From positions 1-49,990 of the forward strand of contig NZ_WWJX01001420.1 of assembly GCF_009865215.1 (NCBI RefSeq): a stretch of DNA of 49,990 nucleotides, in the 5' to 3' direction. This DNA is from Streptomyces sp. SID3343 (GTDB lineage: Bacteria; Actinomycetota; Actinomycetes; Streptomycetales; Streptomycetaceae). The position numbers and the translations under genes were made by a program. The notes under the pieces were generated by a model, which saw only the letters and a program-made list of their open reading frames with translations, had not been told where the DNA came from and ran no database searches. Shown here piece by piece: positions 9,601-17,332 of this stretch. The first letter of the stretch is position 1, and each line of letters opens with the position of its first letter.

Positions 9601-10409
9601 GTGCTCTTGCCCGCTCCCACCATGCCGACGAGGTGGACGAGGCGATCGAGGGTCAGTTCCTCGGTGTCGTCGAAGCCCCGTCCGTCGGCACTACGTGTGG
9701 ACAAGTGCAGGTCCGCGAGCCGACGGACCCAGTCGCCGCCGGTGGCGCCACGCTCGGCCTCGCACTTCTCCATCCACTGTGCGGTTTCGCCCAGTTCCGC
9801 CTTCGGGATGGTCAGACGTGCACCGGTCCCGGGTGATCCGCCGGCGAGATCGTGCCCGGTGGCCGGTTCCGGGGTCAGGTCCGACGGGAAGGTGACAGAG
9901 GTGGGTCGACGGCGTTCGTAGAAGGTGCTCGGCCCCGGCGCCGCGAGCGGCAGCGGCCGGCGCACGAAGGCGGGCGGCGCGGCGAGCGCGGCGTCGTAGA
10001 CATCGAACCGCGCGGCGAGGATCGCCGGCTCGTATCGTCGAGCCGGGCCGGCGCCCGGCGGGACGAGATAGCCGCGCAGTCGTTGGGGCACGTCGCGGTA
10101 GGTGTCCAGGGCCTGGAACCACGCGCGGCGCCGCCGCAGGGGCCACAACAGGTGGCGGCCGACCGCCAGGAGTCGTTCGTCGTCCGTCGTGCGCGCGATA
10201 GCCGCCGCACGGGCGAACGGGTAGCCACCGAGCAGGGTCCACACGCCCTCGGCCGAGTGCTCGGGAGCAAGCTTCTCCAACAGCCTGAGCCCCAGTTCCA
10301 CTTGGCACAGTTGGGATGCCTGCGGGGTGCTTCCGGGTCTGTGCTCCTCGTCGAGGAGCCGCGTCAAAGGCCCACTGACCGGCATGTGCCAGCTCTCGCG
10401 ATCACGCAT
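6693..10409 (-). CDS. DinG-like SF2 helicase of the pPIWI-RE system (pPIWI_RE_Z type N-terminus)
   Basis: A 1238-residue protein. About 240 N-terminal residues form a separate domain that I match to pPIWI_RE_Z. Then comes Walker A GMVGAGKST near residue 262, a cysteine-containing insert (CPLWSVCPRHKSA plus an upstream Cys) placed where XPD/DinG helicases carry an Fe-S cluster, Walker B VIVDEVDR near 482 (DEVD in place of DEAH), and motif VI QVIGRLVRGG near 1146. This arrangement fits a 5'-3' DinG-type DNA helicase. In pPIWI-RE loci this helicase is an obligate partner and presumably opens duplex DNA or R-loops for PIWI-guided cutting. Its start overlaps the end of the upstream REase gene by eight bases, and the pPIWI-RE gene starts 27 bases after its stop, so the genes are translationally linked. 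Confidence 0.85.
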   Translation of the reverse strand: MRDRESWHMPVSGPLTRLLDEEHRPGSTPQASQLCQVELGLRLLEKLAPEHSAEGVWTLLGGYPFARAAAIARTTDDERLLAVGRHLLWPLRRRRAWFQALDTYRDVPQRLRGYLVPPGAGPARRYEPAILAARFDVYDAALAAPPAFVRRPLPLAAPGPSTFYERRRPTSVTFPSDLTPEPATGHDLAGGSPGTGARLTIPKAELGETAQWMEKCEAERGATGGDWVRRLADLHLSTRSADGRGFDDTEELTLDRLVHLVGMVGAGKSTLMILVSVWAARRGLRTTLVVGDVAEQLRLAALFRSLGLPATPMVGPTTRQTHVQRLHRRLAGRGDDNLLRHDDPGFDDMSTVCVADALRGTEAAEPLRYADAPCDQLYPEADVEPDTGSEANLLPPGPYRPREGSVRRPRRGDDTPRLGKRHGCPLWSVCPRHKSARELVDSLIWVANPAALVLSAVPNQLNEERLRHLELACLRSDIVIVDEVDRVQMQLDDLFAPAATLVTRGPESWLDQLHTHKIGELSNQGRLPLTEREIERWAACLDVVGIATNRLYAMLIADPDLGTWVDTDYFSAWTLQEKLLEDWYPSRRTTDDLGEGALDERELYEQDDEVEEAEAVLCRDSTGNDGGQPWSARRAEVRGLFDIFRDDPLGDHGPYDSTTDLLVRSTQDLMHTLNEPGSRQRLRVVLDHLLAGSPAAEAGPSDHPNQAQHMRGDGRSEDPADTHGSPQWYERTARRLTFTLLLAALHQRLDRLVWLWPMVEAALHLEATGNELSRRPPLDYAPLVPEAPMGNVLGFQYLPDEWGTDADPDGLRSGTLRFFRCAGIGRELLLTLPELGADAAAGRPGPHVLLMSGTSWAGASTRAHVLAPVDMVLKPDQGSLDAIRRTVFRTAFLYDENNRALSVSGRPPKLRGPVLATVVTRLAGPRPSGALSPLEEELGLIEDPERKRALLLVGSYKEATSVADQLQSMDRWNGRVRVLSADDADLNHGVHDAGLGAETFGPAAAVRRGDVATFAEDPEAELLIAPLLAVERGHNILNHERKAAFGSVLFLVRPHPRPDDLSLAIFAINDWAARFVRDHPNLPQGTFGNLVTEAVDLDAAGLAFRQTSRREWRRLLSRRYMYSRLDKREKESFAWDQLVTVWQVIGRLVRGGVPARVVFVDARFAPALAASLAPGGSPGRPGRADEGLLARMQGVLEPYFDPHADPNGFADPADPVLVRMLYAPLYAALRELHGRPLA

Positions 10410-11568
10410 CCGGGTCGTCCTCTCGGTTCCGGCAGCGACCTGCGCGCAGGCGTTGTCGAGCCGTGTCCATCACTTGACGGTCCGTCAGCAGAACGAGGTC
10501 TTCGGCGTGCTCGGGCCGGTTGCGGTTGTAGACGTCGATGTAGTCGGGGCGATCACGGATCCGATGGGTCGGTACGACCCAGAAGGCTTCGTCGTAGGGA
10601 GGTTCGCGTCGCACCGCGGTCGCATTCGTGCCGAGCAGCCCAGGATGAGCCCAATCCTTGACGTCGATCGCCCACACCCAGCCGTCGGGGAAGGTCACCC
10701 GCAGGTCGTAGGCGTCGTAACCGGGCCACATCTGCACGGACAGGCCCGCAGCGAGGAGGATCCGCTCCAGCTCGATTTCGGCGCGTCCGGGCCATGTGAC
10801 GAACTGCCGCAACGGTCGGGCGAGTTGGACGAGCCCGCCGGTTTCCGCGACCGGCAACCGACGGTCGATCGGCGCGCTTCCCTGACGCCGGCATGCATCG
10901 CGCTCGCACCACCACCCCCCACCGACGAGTGGAATCAGCAACGTCGCGCATCGACCACACACGGCATAGCCCTCGCCGTCGGCGCCACGGTGACTCGCGG
11001 GAACCGGCAAGTAGATCAGGCCCAAGAGGTCTCGCACGGGGGCAAGTTGCCAATCGGTGCGGTCTGTGAAGAATTCGGCGGACGTACGCACGGGCCGCTC
11101 GACCAGCAGCCGGCGAAAGCTCGTGTAGGAATCCGGCTCACCACTCTCCCGGCAGCGGGTGAACGCTTCGTGGATGATGTCGCGGTCGTAACGTCTCGTC
11201 GCACTGTCGCGCGTCTTCAGATACCACTCGTGGCACAGTTCGGTGGGCAGGCCCGAGCGCGGATCCAGCAGCCGATCGGTGTCGCCGACCGCATCCGGTG
11301 GTAGGTCCAACGGCCAGTTGGCGATCGGCCGCGACCGGCACCACGAGACCAGCTCCGGAATGCTGTGTGGTGGCGCCGCACCGCGTCGCAGGCACGCGAG
11401 GGCGGTTCGGTCGAGCGCTCGTTGCGCCTCGGGCGGGTACGGCAGGGTGAACGCGTCGAGGCCGGTGGTCTCGGCCAGGGCGATGATCGCGCCGGCCAGG
11501 GTGTGCATCAGCGGCACGCCGGCGTCCGCGAGCCACGCGCCGGACGCGCGTGCGGGCTCCTCGCTCAC
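10402..11568 (-). CDS. Restriction endonuclease-fold protein of the pPIWI-RE system (pPIWI_RE_Y type)
   Basis: A 388-residue protein. Around residues 203-230 a zinc ribbon is visible (CGRC followed by CERDAC). Downstream, a PD-(D/E)xK-like nuclease core reads YDLRVTFPDGWVWAIDVKD: an Asp, about ten residues, then D-V-K, the expected catalytic spacing. The combination matches the REase that accompanies pPIWI-RE and DinG in the published system. It probably supplies DNA cleavage that the PIWI protein lacks. Its ATG overlaps the stop of the upstream RecB-like gene by four bases, and its own end overlaps the helicase start by eight. The first ~190 residues show no motif I recognise. Confidence 0.82.
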   Translation of the reverse strand: MSEEPARASGAWLADAGVPLMHTLAGAIIALAETTGLDAFTLPYPPEAQRALDRTALACLRRGAAPPHSIPELVSWCRSRPIANWPLDLPPDAVGDTDRLLDPRSGLPTELCHEWYLKTRDSATRRYDRDIIHEAFTRCRESGEPDSYTSFRRLLVERPVRTSAEFFTDRTDWQLAPVRDLLGLIYLPVPASHRGADGEGYAVCGRCATLLIPLVGGGWWCERDACRRQGSAPIDRRLPVAETGGLVQLARPLRQFVTWPGRAEIELERILLAAGLSVQMWPGYDAYDLRVTFPDGWVWAIDVKDWAHPGLLGTNATAVRREPPYDEAFWVVPTHRIRDRPDYIDVYNRNRPEHAEDLVLLTDRQVMDTARQRLRAGRCRNREDDPDA

Positions 11569-13292
11569 GAACTCCCCCGAGGAGCCTCGACCCCGCCGGC
11601 GGCGATGTGTTCACGGCCTGCGGAGCACCATTCCACGACCTCGCAGTGTGAGCACTGCCGGCCGACACGTGGCTCGTGCGTCTCGTCGCCGGCCCACGGC
11701 GCGGCCAACTCGCGCACGGCAGCCCGGGCCTCCTCGACGACACTGTCGCGTCCCGGATCGATCTCCTCGAGGCTGCTGTCATCCGGGTAGAGGATCTCCA
11801 GCTCGATCCGTGCCCTCGTCGAGTCGCCACCGAGCACCCCCGCAGCCATCAACAGCACGGCCAACGCCAGTTGCGGATAGCTGCCCAGCAGTGGCTTGCC
11901 CTCGTAGAGGTAGTGCGCGGCGGTCTTCGTCTCCCGCCAGATCCACCCGCCGTCGCGGGTGTACAGCAGGTCGGGCTTCGCGATGATCACGGCGTCGAGT
12001 TCGGGGTCGTAGGCGGTGACCTGTTTCTGGACTTCGACGACCTCCCGTCCGGCAAGCCCGTCGAGCGGACACAACGTGCGGTGTTCGGCGATCATGCGGG
12101 CGGCGGTCCGGGCCGGCGCACCGACCAGGTGCAGAGCACCAACGGTCAGTTCCTCGCCGTCGGGCGGGAGTTCGACGTCTCGGCAGCCTCGGGGATGCCG
12201 AACGAGATGCCACTGGTTGAGCCAGGCGTCGACGGCCCGGCCGCGCTGGATCGCATCGTTCTCCGGACGCGGTGAGCGTACGTGCAGGACCCTCGTCAAG
12301 TGGAACTTCGTGGGACATTCGGCATGAGTGCGCAGATCACTGGCGGACACGCTGCGTCGGCGCCGCCGCCGGGGCGGCGCGGGCACGCCGAGCAGGACCG
12401 GCGTACGGGGCAACTCGGCGCACCCGGCGAGCGCTTTGCAATCGACACACGCGGACCCCGGCGACTTCCCGTCTCCGTCCACCGATTCGGCCAGCACGGG
12501 TACGGCGTGCTCGGCGAAGGCGTCCCGAGCCTGCTCGGGCGTACAGTCGACCAACTCCGTGGCGGTGTCGTCGCCGCACCCGAAGTCCAGGACTCGGACG
12601 CGATCCGGCACCCGGGTCGCCTGCGCCGGCAGATCGGGCACCGGCAGATATGCCTTGCCCCATTCGTTGTACGCGGGCAGGCCGAAGGCCACGATGTACG
12701 CGGCCGCCGCCTTCTCGGATGCCGGTCGGTCTTCCTTCGAGTCGCCGACCGAAAGCAGGCGCAGTTCGCGCAGGCTGCCATCGGCCGTGGCGTAGCGCCG
12801 TCCCCAGGCGGTGCGTTCGTATATCAGCGCGCCGCGCCGATCGGCGACCGTGAGTTCGTCGCGCACGATCCACTCGTGGCGCACGGGATAGGTGGGAGGT
12901 GCCCCCGAGGCCGCCCGGGCGGCCTCGTCGGCCGCTCGACTGTCGAGATAGCGCTCGACGGCTTCGGCCACCCACGCGATGTGGCCGGGGTGGGCGGGAG
13001 CTCCGCGCTTCCCGAACCTCCCTCGGGTCACGCGCAGTTGCTCCAGTACGGAGTCCACGGACCTCGAGTCGTCGAACTCGATCAGATCCAGTGCCGCCAT
13101 GAACGGGCCGGGCGTGAAGGTCTCGTAGATCGGTTTGCCACGAGTTCCCGCCCCTGTCTCGCGCACACCGGGTCGGACCTTCACGGCTCGGGCCGTGGGA
13201 CAGTCCCGCGAATCAGCGCGGGCCATGGGCAATCCGGTACGCACGAGCGAGATGTCTCCGCGGGTTCCGGGCGGAGGCGACCAAGCACTCAT
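11565..13292 (-). CDS. Cas4/RecB-like PD-(D/E)xK nuclease with Fe-S cysteines
   Basis: A 575-residue protein, first gene of the pPIWI-RE operon. The C-terminal half is RecB/Cas4-like: a first cysteine in HAECPTKFHL, the active-site region AVIIAKPDLLY followed by WIWRETKTAAHYL (D...ExK), the helical SYPQLALAVLLM segment with the conserved Gln, and a terminal cysteine cluster CSHCEVVEWC. A cysteine before the core and a terminal cysteine triplet is the Cas4/AddB iron-sulphur pattern. The N-terminal ~270 residues are unfamiliar, with an additional CVDC pair. The start is supported by AGGAG four bases upstream. It overlaps the REase gene by ATGA. This fourth gene adds a likely single-strand exonuclease to the usual pPIWI-RE trio. 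Confidence 0.82.
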   Translation of the reverse strand: MSAWSPPPGTRGDISLVRTGLPMARADSRDCPTARAVKVRPGVRETGAGTRGKPIYETFTPGPFMAALDLIEFDDSRSVDSVLEQLRVTRGRFGKRGAPAHPGHIAWVAEAVERYLDSRAADEAARAASGAPPTYPVRHEWIVRDELTVADRRGALIYERTAWGRRYATADGSLRELRLLSVGDSKEDRPASEKAAAAYIVAFGLPAYNEWGKAYLPVPDLPAQATRVPDRVRVLDFGCGDDTATELVDCTPEQARDAFAEHAVPVLAESVDGDGKSPGSACVDCKALAGCAELPRTPVLLGVPAPPRRRRRRSVSASDLRTHAECPTKFHLTRVLHVRSPRPENDAIQRGRAVDAWLNQWHLVRHPRGCRDVELPPDGEELTVGALHLVGAPARTAARMIAEHRTLCPLDGLAGREVVEVQKQVTAYDPELDAVIIAKPDLLYTRDGGWIWRETKTAAHYLYEGKPLLGSYPQLALAVLLMAAGVLGGDSTRARIELEILYPDDSSLEEIDPGRDSVVEEARAAVRELAAPWAGDETHEPRVGRQCSHCEVVEWCSAGREHIAAGGVEAPRGSS

Positions 13293-13340
13293 AGGCTCCT
13301 CGGCTCCTCAAGAGGTGCGAGTCCGATGATGTCGGAATCG

Positions 13341-13371
13341 ACGATAGTCATGTCCTGTGTACTGAGTCAAG
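13341..13371 (-). promoter_or_regulatory. Promoter of the pPIWI-RE operon, carrying the shared island element
   Basis: On the minus strand, -35 TTGACT (13370-13365), 18-base spacer and -10 TATCGT (13346-13341) form a good housekeeping-sigma promoter about 40 bases before the RecB-like gene. The -35 and spacer read CTTGACTCAGTACAC, which closely matches sequences upstream of drmA (34974) and the kinase pair (17231). Confidence 0.65.
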
Positions 13372-13462
13372 GCGCATAGCATTGGGCATGTGCGTATCGG
13401 TTTAGAGTGGGAGTCCGCCGAAAACCGGTCGTCCGATCTGCCGATACCGACTGTGAACAGCC

Positions 13463-15010
13463 ATGAAGAAGGCGAACATGAACGCTGGTGAAGTACTGGG
13501 CGGTCGATACCGCCTTGACGTGGTCCACGGGTTGGGGGGCGTCGCCACGCTCTACGCGGCCTACGACCTGCGCGAGAATCGCAAGGTCGCGGTCAAGATG
13601 CTCCGACCGGTCGACGATCTGATCGGAACCTGGATCGACCCGGACCATCCACATACGGGGGCCACCCAGCTTCGCAACCGGTTCCGCCGCGAAGGAAAAC
13701 TACTCAGGGAACTCGACTTCCCCGGCATCCCCGAGTTCTACGACCAGGGCGAGCATCAAGGCCGTCCGTACCTGGTCATGCGCTTCGTCGAAGGAAGCTC
13801 GCTGCGCGACCTGCTGAACCGGCGCCGCCCGCTGCCCGTGATCGCCGCTGTCGCGATCGCGGTCGGGGTCGGTGAAGCACTTGACTGTGCTCACACGATT
13901 CCTGTCGTGCACCGCGACGTGAAGCCGGAGAACATCATCATCGGCCCGGACGGCTGGGTCTTTCTGGTCGACTTCGGCATCGCGCTCCCGCTGCGCCCCG
14001 GTGCGACCCGCTACACCACGCACGGAACGACTCCGGGCAGTCTCGGCTACATGGCACCTGAGCAGATCCTCAACGGGCTGATCACGCCCCGGACCGACTG
14101 GTACGGGTTCGGCTGCCTGCTCTACGAACTCCTCCACGGCGACAAACCGTTCGCTCACGTACAGGGAGGACTGAGCATCGTTCAGGAGTACTTGACCGCG
14201 GAGCCCCGACCGCTGCCCGCGTCCGTACCGACCGAACTCGCTTCGCTGGCCATGCATTTGCTTGCCAAGGATCCGAACGATCGGCCGGCCGACGCCGGTC
14301 CCGTGCTGGCTGTGCTGCGCGGCTTTCTGCCCAGGGCAGGCGCTCTCGCGCCCAATCCCGGTCTCGTTCCCGATCCCACGTTGCGTTACCGGGAACCAAA
14401 TCGCCGGCTCGAAGCCGCAGCTCGCCCACGGGCCGGAGCAAGTGGCCGCGCGCCGGCACACCGGCGCACGACGTGGCTCAGCCGGCGAGAGGTCGAAGCA
14501 ATCGTGGTCGCCGCCGAAAAGGAGCTCGTGGTCGAGGAGCCGGGGCCGAGTACCCGCCGGGTGATCGAGATTCTCCCCGACGCCCGCCAGGACTGGGGTC
14601 TGCGCGAGCCGATCGTGGCCCGAGCACAGCTGGTCGCGGCCGACGGATCCCTGGTGGAAGGTGACCATCGGCGAGCCCCGGCCTGGTACGCGCAGCTGAT
14701 CGCCGAATTCGGTCGAGACCCGTCACCCTTCGGACGGGACATCGCGCTACGCGCCCGGGTAGGCGCCGCCGATTGCCTGCCGATGTTCGGCAAAGTGACG
14801 GAATCCTTCGAGCAGTGGACCCACATCGTGCACGACACCGCGGCGCTACCACAGCCGGCGTCGGTGGAGTTGCGGCGCCGAGTACACGCGCTCGGACACC
14901 ATTTCCGCGAACTCCGCGACCTGGGCTGTGCGAGCGAGGTCGACGAACTGCTCACGCTCGTGCCGCTCGACGATGACGACGCGTCCCGCGAGGATGCTCT
15001 CACCGAGTAG
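13463..15010 (+). CDS. Soluble serine/threonine protein kinase with C-terminal helical domain
   Basis: A 515-residue PknB-type kinase. The catalytic domain (residues 10-290) has the glycine loop GLGGVATLY, the VAIK lysine in VAVKML, catalytic HRD in VVHRDVKPENI, DFG in LVDFGIA and APE in YMAPEQ, so it should be active. No transmembrane segment follows, unlike membrane PASTA kinases. The C-terminal ~200 residues are helical and TPR-like, related in style to the third kinase at 18353. The ATG at 13463 has little ribosome site, while the in-frame ATG at 13478 has AAGAAGG five bases upstream and may be the true start. It is divergent from the pPIWI-RE operon and convergent with the methylase, placing it inside a kinase-methylase-kinase-kinase block. 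Confidence 0.92.
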   Translation: MKKANMNAGEVLGGRYRLDVVHGLGGVATLYAAYDLRENRKVAVKMLRPVDDLIGTWIDPDHPHTGATQLRNRFRREGKLLRELDFPGIPEFYDQGEHQGRPYLVMRFVEGSSLRDLLNRRRPLPVIAAVAIAVGVGEALDCAHTIPVVHRDVKPENIIIGPDGWVFLVDFGIALPLRPGATRYTTHGTTPGSLGYMAPEQILNGLITPRTDWYGFGCLLYELLHGDKPFAHVQGGLSIVQEYLTAEPRPLPASVPTELASLAMHLLAKDPNDRPADAGPVLAVLRGFLPRAGALAPNPGLVPDPTLRYREPNRRLEAAARPRAGASGRAPAHRRTTWLSRREVEAIVVAAEKELVVEEPGPSTRRVIEILPDARQDWGLREPIVARAQLVAADGSLVEGDHRRAPAWYAQLIAEFGRDPSPFGRDIALRARVGAADCLPMFGKVTESFEQWTHIVHDTAALPQPASVELRRRVHALGHHFRELRDLGCASEVDELLTLVPLDDDDASREDALTE

Positions 15011-15016
15011 CCGACC

Positions 15017-15064
15017 CGGGCGGGCTGCCGCGGGGCCACGGTCACGCGCGCGGCAGCCCGCCCG
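15017..15064. terminator. Long bidirectional hairpin between kinase and methylase
   Basis: Sixteen-base perfect arms, 15017-15032 and 15049-15064, surround a 16-base loop. The stem starts six bases after the kinase stop and runs into the last codons of the convergent methylase, whose stop at 15042 lies in the loop. It can stop transcription from both sides. Confidence 0.8.
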
Positions 15065-17126
15065 CCGACAACCCGTCGCTCAAGCCGCCGACCAGCTCAC
15101 GGCCGAGGCCGTCGACCTCGGCGAGTGTCCGCTCGAACGTCGCGAGTCGCCGAAACGCATCACCGTATCGACGCTGCTCGTCGAGCGGGAGACGAAGCAC
15201 GTGCAACCGGCGGACGTTGATCCGCGACGCCGTCGAGGCATGGGATCCCGCTTGCCGCCCGTTCGCCGGCGCCCGCAGACAACCGGCCACGAACCATGGA
15301 TCGAGTACCGACGGATCGGTACGCAGAGCGAACAGTTGCGGCCCCAACACGGTCGGAGCGTTCGTGTCCACCCACGCGTCGAAGGCGCGAGCGACACCCA
15401 CGACAATCACCTCGTCCGGCGCCGTCACCGTCAGCTTCTCGGCCGCTGCCGACACCTCGCCGATCGGCAACCATCCGGTCGATTTCCCGCGCTGCAGCAC
15501 ATCCTGGGCCGTGAGCACCGGTACGCCACCCGCCACGACGCCGCCGCCTCGGATGCTGCCCTCGGCCGGTGCCTGACCGGCCCGCAACTGCACCGCCGAG
15601 GCCCGCACGAGTTCGTCGATCGTGGTGGTCTGGGCAGACCCTCGCTCGAAGTCCAATTCGAGCCGGGCCAGCACCGAGGTAAGGTCCTGGAGCTCGTGCA
15701 GCAGCGAACCGAATCGACTCCACGACCGGCGCAGCCGCAGTCCCACCACCGCGGCTGCGGCCGGGACGTGCCGCGCGGGGGTGAGATCGACCTGTTCGTC
15801 GAGCAGATCGATGATCGGCACGGTCCTGGTGCCGATCGGCGCGTCGCTCTCGTTCCCTCGGCCACCGGCGGACGCCATCCCGGCCAGCACGACCTCGCGC
15901 AGGGCCGCCCAATCCATGCCGGCCTTGCCACCGCCCGAATGCTCGATGCGCACCTGTGTGGTGTCGACGAGCGTCAAGGTGGCGGCCTCCGGCGCCATCC
16001 GACCGTCATCCACCGGTTTGCGCAGTACCCACAGATGCAGCGAGACACCGTGCGGCGGCGCGGCGCCGGGCGGCAACGACACGACCGCGCGCAACGCCCC
16101 GGCGCGCAGCAACGCGGCCCTGACCCGGCGGCCCGCCCGACGGGAGGCCACCCCGGGAGGAAGCAGCAGCACCGCCGTCCCACCCGGGACGAGATGCGCC
16201 AGCGCGTGCTGAACCCAGGCCAACTCCGGTTCGGTGCGGGGCGGATGACCGTAGGTCCAGCGTGGGTCGGTGGCCAGTTCCTCGTGGCCCCAGTCCCGCT
16301 CGTTCGACGGAGGGTTGCTCAGCACCACATCGACGGCAGCGCCCGCCCAACGATCATCGCGCAGCGTGTCACCGACCCGGACATCCACACTCGGCACACC
16401 ACCGTCGAGCGTCGCGGCCGGCGCCACTCGCGCCGCCGCGAGCGCGGCGAGCACCGGATCGTTGTCCTGACCGAGCAATCGCAGCCGCCCACCATGGCTC
16501 TCCCGTTGTGCGGCGGCCAACAGCAGACTGCCGGTGCCGCAGGCCGGGTCCAGCACGGTCCGGGTTGCTCCTGTCGGAGGGCCTTGCCCCTCACTCTCGG
16601 CGCGCGCACGAACGTCGGCCTCCGCGATCTCGGCCATCAGGTCCGCGAGGGGCGCCGGGGTCGTGACGATCTGCCGCACATGCGCCCGCAGCCACCGATC
16701 CAAGAGGAAGCGGAACGTCTCGGCGCGTCCTTCGTCCTCCGCCAGTTGCAGCGCCTGCCGTACCAACCGCCGCGCGCCTTCGGGCAGCGGTACGGCGGAC
16801 GTGCCCCGATCCACATCGCCCTCGGGAAGGGAAGACGTGCCGACAGCGGCAATGGCCGCCCCCATGACGTCCCGGTCACCCAGCGCCTCGAACTGGGGCC
16901 ACAGCCAGTCCAGGTCACGCGCTTCCTCGCGGAGTTTTCCTTGGGCTCTCAACCAATCCTGCACGTCGTCGAGCGAGAAGAGCGGACTTATGTCCGTGCC
17001 CCCGGTCGGTGCGGGGAAGTTCGGGTGTCGACGACGCCAGTTGCTTACGGCCGCGCGGGTGACGCCCGCAATGCGCGCGATCTCCGCGAGTGTCACGGTG
17101 ACCGACGAATCGGCGGGGTCGGGCAT
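15042..17126 (-). CDS. N6-adenine DNA methyltransferase with N-terminal HTH and S-like C-terminus
   Basis: A 694-residue type I-like methylase. Residues 8-65 form a helix-turn-helix (LAEIARIAGVTRAAVSNWRR) of the MerR/AlpA style. SAM-binding motif I VLDPACGTGSLLL lies near 190 and motif IV VVLSNPPSNERDWG near 271. NPPS is unusual, since type I enzymes normally have NPPF or NPPY and the aromatic residue stacks on the flipped adenine. The C-terminal ~220 residues (LPIGEVSAAAEKLTV, LRLPLDEQRRYG) resemble an HsdS half-subunit target-recognition domain. No HsdR lies adjacent. GGAG six bases before the ATG supports the start. It faces the first kinase and diverges from the second, so it sits in the middle of a kinase cluster. 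It could methylate DNA as a self-mark or act as a sequence-specific sensor. Confidence 0.88.
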   Translation of the reverse strand: MPDPADSSVTVTLAEIARIAGVTRAAVSNWRRRHPNFPAPTGGTDISPLFSLDDVQDWLRAQGKLREEARDLDWLWPQFEALGDRDVMGAAIAAVGTSSLPEGDVDRGTSAVPLPEGARRLVRQALQLAEDEGRAETFRFLLDRWLRAHVRQIVTTPAPLADLMAEIAEADVRARAESEGQGPPTGATRTVLDPACGTGSLLLAAAQRESHGGRLRLLGQDNDPVLAALAAARVAPAATLDGGVPSVDVRVGDTLRDDRWAGAAVDVVLSNPPSNERDWGHEELATDPRWTYGHPPRTEPELAWVQHALAHLVPGGTAVLLLPPGVASRRAGRRVRAALLRAGALRAVVSLPPGAAPPHGVSLHLWVLRKPVDDGRMAPEAATLTLVDTTQVRIEHSGGGKAGMDWAALREVVLAGMASAGGRGNESDAPIGTRTVPIIDLLDEQVDLTPARHVPAAAAVVGLRLRRSWSRFGSLLHELQDLTSVLARLELDFERGSAQTTTIDELVRASAVQLRAGQAPAEGSIRGGGVVAGGVPVLTAQDVLQRGKSTGWLPIGEVSAAAEKLTVTAPDEVIVVGVARAFDAWVDTNAPTVLGPQLFALRTDPSVLDPWFVAGCLRAPANGRQAGSHASTASRINVRRLHVLRLPLDEQRRYGDAFRRLATFERTLAEVDGLGRELVGGLSDGLSAGGLPRA

Positions 17127-17230
17127 GAGGTACTCCCGGCGTCAGGTCTCGAATGGCCCGAACGAAGGGATGTCAGACCCTCCGGCGGCGGCCACAGTAC
17201 TAGTCGAACAAGATCCACACCAGTATGTCA

Positions 17231-17250
17231 CTTGACTCAGTTCACGGGGG
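17231..17250 (+). promoter_or_regulatory. Shared island element upstream of the kinase pair
   Basis: The sequence CTTGACTCAGTTCACGGGGG contains a good -35 (TTGACT, 17232-17237) and matches the element before the pPIWI-RE operon at 13 of its first 14 positions. A convincing -10 is not evident; TATTGC lies somewhat too far downstream. The kinase start is about 95 bases downstream. Confidence 0.5.
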
Positions 17251-17332
17251 ATTGGGGTATTGCGGTCGCATCGAACACTCACTTAAAGTCACACCATTAC
17301 TGCATGGAATAACGATCGGGGTGGGCCGAAGG

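Noticed and set aside
11565-13292. Cas4 as a sign of a CRISPR system
   Set aside because: No repeat-spacer array, cas1 or cas2 was seen anywhere; the gene is fused by overlap to the pPIWI-RE operon.
17225-17332. A longer N-terminus for the second kinase, starting at 17225
   Set aside because: The extra codons cover the promoter-like element and show no protein-like pattern; the kinase fold begins right after the ATG at 17333.
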